DNA from: Bacteroidota bacterium
Lineage (GTDB): Bacteria; Bacteroidota; Bacteroidia; Chitinophagales; Chitinophagaceae
Assembly (NCBI GenBank): GCA_023391315.1
Contig: JAEWBD010000048.1
Location: 1 to 6,513, forward strand
Direction of reading: 5' to 3'
DNA length: 6,513 bases
Below are positions 5,348-6,513 of this stretch, piece after piece. Under the pieces are notes generated by a model, which made no database searches, was not told the DNA's origin, and worked only from the letters and a program-made list of their open reading frames with translations. Made by a program: the position numbers and the translations under genes. The stretch's first letter is position 1. Every line of letters starts with the position of its first letter.

Positions 5348-6513
5348 TCAGACAACTACGGGCGCCGCATTTAAAATTTCTTGTGTAACATTTGGCGCAT
5401 ATTTTTCAAAATTCTTTATAAATAAACCGGCAAGCATATTCGCTTGTGCATCGTATTCATTTTTATACGACCACGTATTTCGCGGATTTAATATTTCCGG
5501 TGGCACGCCAGGGCAGGTGCTGGGCATCATCATACCAAACACAGGATGTTTTTCAAATGCTGTTTTTTTAAGGCTGCCATTTAAAGCGGCACCTATCATG
5601 GCACGTGTATAATTTAACTTAATGCGGCCTCCAACATTATAAGGGCCACCAATCCAGCCGGTATTTACCATCCATACATTTACATTATGTTCTTTTAGTT
5701 TATTGCCCAGCATTTCAGCATAGCAGGCGGGATGCAATGGTAAAAACGGCGCACCAAAGCAGGTGCTGAAAGTAACTTTTGGTTCTGTAACGCCTTCTTC
5801 TGTGCCGGCAACTTTTGCCGTATATCCACTTAAAAACTGATACATTGCCTGGCCCGGTGTAAGCAGGCTTATTGGCGGCAAAACGCCATAAGCATCACAG
5901 GTTAAAAAGAAAATATTTCTTGGTATTCCGCCAATGCTGGGATGTGCGGCATTGGAAATAAAATCGAGCGGGTAACTTACCCTTGTATTTTCCGTTATTT
6001 TTTTGCTGGAAAAATCAATCTCATTGGTGCCATCAAAGAAGGTTATGTTTTCCACCAGCGCACCCGGCTTTACGGCATGAAATATCTCAGGTTCTTTTTC
6101 TTTATTCAGGTCAATACATTTTGCATAACAGCCACCTTCAAAATTAAAAACACCTGTATCTGTCCAGCCATGTTCATCATCGCCAATGAGCTCTCTTTCC
6201 GGGTCTGTACTCAGCGTTGTTTTGCCCGTTCCACTTAAACCAAAAAATACAGCTACATCGCCTTTTTTACCAATGTTGGCGCTGCAATGCATACTTAATA
6301 CGCCCTCATTGCGCGGTAACAGGTAATTTAAAATGGAGAAAATACCTTTTTTTATTTCGCCGGTATAGCCTGTGCCGCCAATTAAAACCGTTTTATGAGT
6401 GAAGGAAATAATAGCAAAGTTTTCCTGGCGTGTGCCATCGGTTTTTGGATCAGCTTTAAAAGATGGCGCCTGTAAAATATGCCAGCCGGGCCTGAATGTT
6501 TCCAGTTCTGCTT
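5348..6513 (-). CDS. pckA: Phosphoenolpyruvate carboxykinase (ATP), N-terminus outside window
   Basis: This cytoplasmic enzyme converts oxaloacetate and ATP to phosphoenolpyruvate, ADP and CO2 at the head of gluconeogenesis. The frame is open from TGA 5348-5350 to the right edge. It gives 387 residues of a protein usually about 530-540 long, so roughly the first 150 are missing. The ATG at 6292 is internal: conserved sequence continues upstream, including G-T-G-Y-T-G-E-I-K-K-G (6347-6379), with the metal-ligand Lys. Further motifs are M-H-C-S-A-N with the Mn-ligand His (6287-6289), the P-loop GLSGTGKT (6218-6241), the kinase-2 L-I-G-D-D-E-H (metal Asp pair at 6176-6181), and E-N-T-R-V-S-Y-P carrying the Arg equivalent to E. 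coli Arg333. The C-terminal N-P-R-N-T-W and F-x-K-N-F-E-K-Y match the family. It is convergent with the Hsp20 cluster and its promoter lies outside the window. Confidence 0.97.
   Translation of the reverse strand, partial: AELETFRPGWHILQAPSFKADPKTDGTRQENFAIISFTHKTVLIGGTGYTGEIKKGIFSILNYLLPRNEGVLSMHCSANIGKKGDVAVFFGLSGTGKTTLSTDPERELIGDDEHGWTDTGVFNFEGGCYAKCIDLNKEKEPEIFHAVKPGALVENITFFDGTNEIDFSSKKITENTRVSYPLDFISNAAHPSIGGIPRNIFFLTCDAYGVLPPISLLTPGQAMYQFLSGYTAKVAGTEEGVTEPKVTFSTCFGAPFLPLHPACYAEMLGNKLKEHNVNVWMVNTGWIGGPYNVGGRIKLNYTRAMIGAALNGSLKKTAFEKHPVFGMMMPSTCPGVPPEILNPRNTWSYKNEYDAQANMLAGLFIKNFEKYAPNVTQEILNAAPVVV

Noticed and set aside
6217..6292. ATG at 6292 as the start of PEP carboxykinase
   Set aside because: The same - strand frame stays open to the window edge and encodes conserved family sequence, including the G-E-I-K-K-G motif, so this Met is internal.

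Overview
The window looks like a piece of a Bacteroidota chromosome, most likely from a Chitinophagaceae-type relative. This is inferred from the AT-rich base composition, starts that mostly lack a Shine-Dalgarno sequence, and the style of the Hsp20 and PEP carboxykinase proteins. No phylogeny was run. There is no rRNA, tRNA, CRISPR array, transposase or integrase. It reads as ordinary chromosome with several small unnamed proteins.

Layout, left to right. Positions 2-67 hold the last 21 codons of a + strand gene that enters from outside. A 169-base non-coding stretch with an imperfect hairpin follows. Next come two overlapping + strand genes (237-1958 and 1942-3699) for the two half-transporters of a heterodimeric ABC exporter. 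Their nucleotide-binding domains are degenerate in complementary ways, so the pair should form one working and one degenerate ATP site. A small SpoIIAA-like (STAS/SEC14 fold) protein follows at 3753-4121, then an intrinsic terminator at 4166-4217.

The next + strand cluster holds a 98-residue hydrophobic protein (4297-4593), a 73-residue secreted or membrane-anchored His/Tyr/Asn/Arg-rich protein (4621-4842), and a small heat shock protein of the Hsp20 family (about 4895-5263). The spacing suggests one transcript and a shared envelope or proteostasis stress role. The start of the Hsp20 gene is odd: a well-placed ATG at 4866 opens a nine-codon reading frame whose TGA overlaps the in-frame Hsp20 ATG. 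This is either a coupled leader peptide or a one-base frameshift in a longer Hsp20 gene.

A hairpin with T-runs on both sides (5287-5315) separates this cluster from the convergent gene for ATP-dependent phosphoenolpyruvate carboxykinase (pckA). That gene runs on the - strand from 5348 past the right edge, so its N-terminus is missing. No clearly novel large system is visible. The best leads are the Hsp20 start, the two unnamed small proteins beside it, and a short EEER...F...M helix motif shared by the 98-residue protein and the truncated gene at the left edge.
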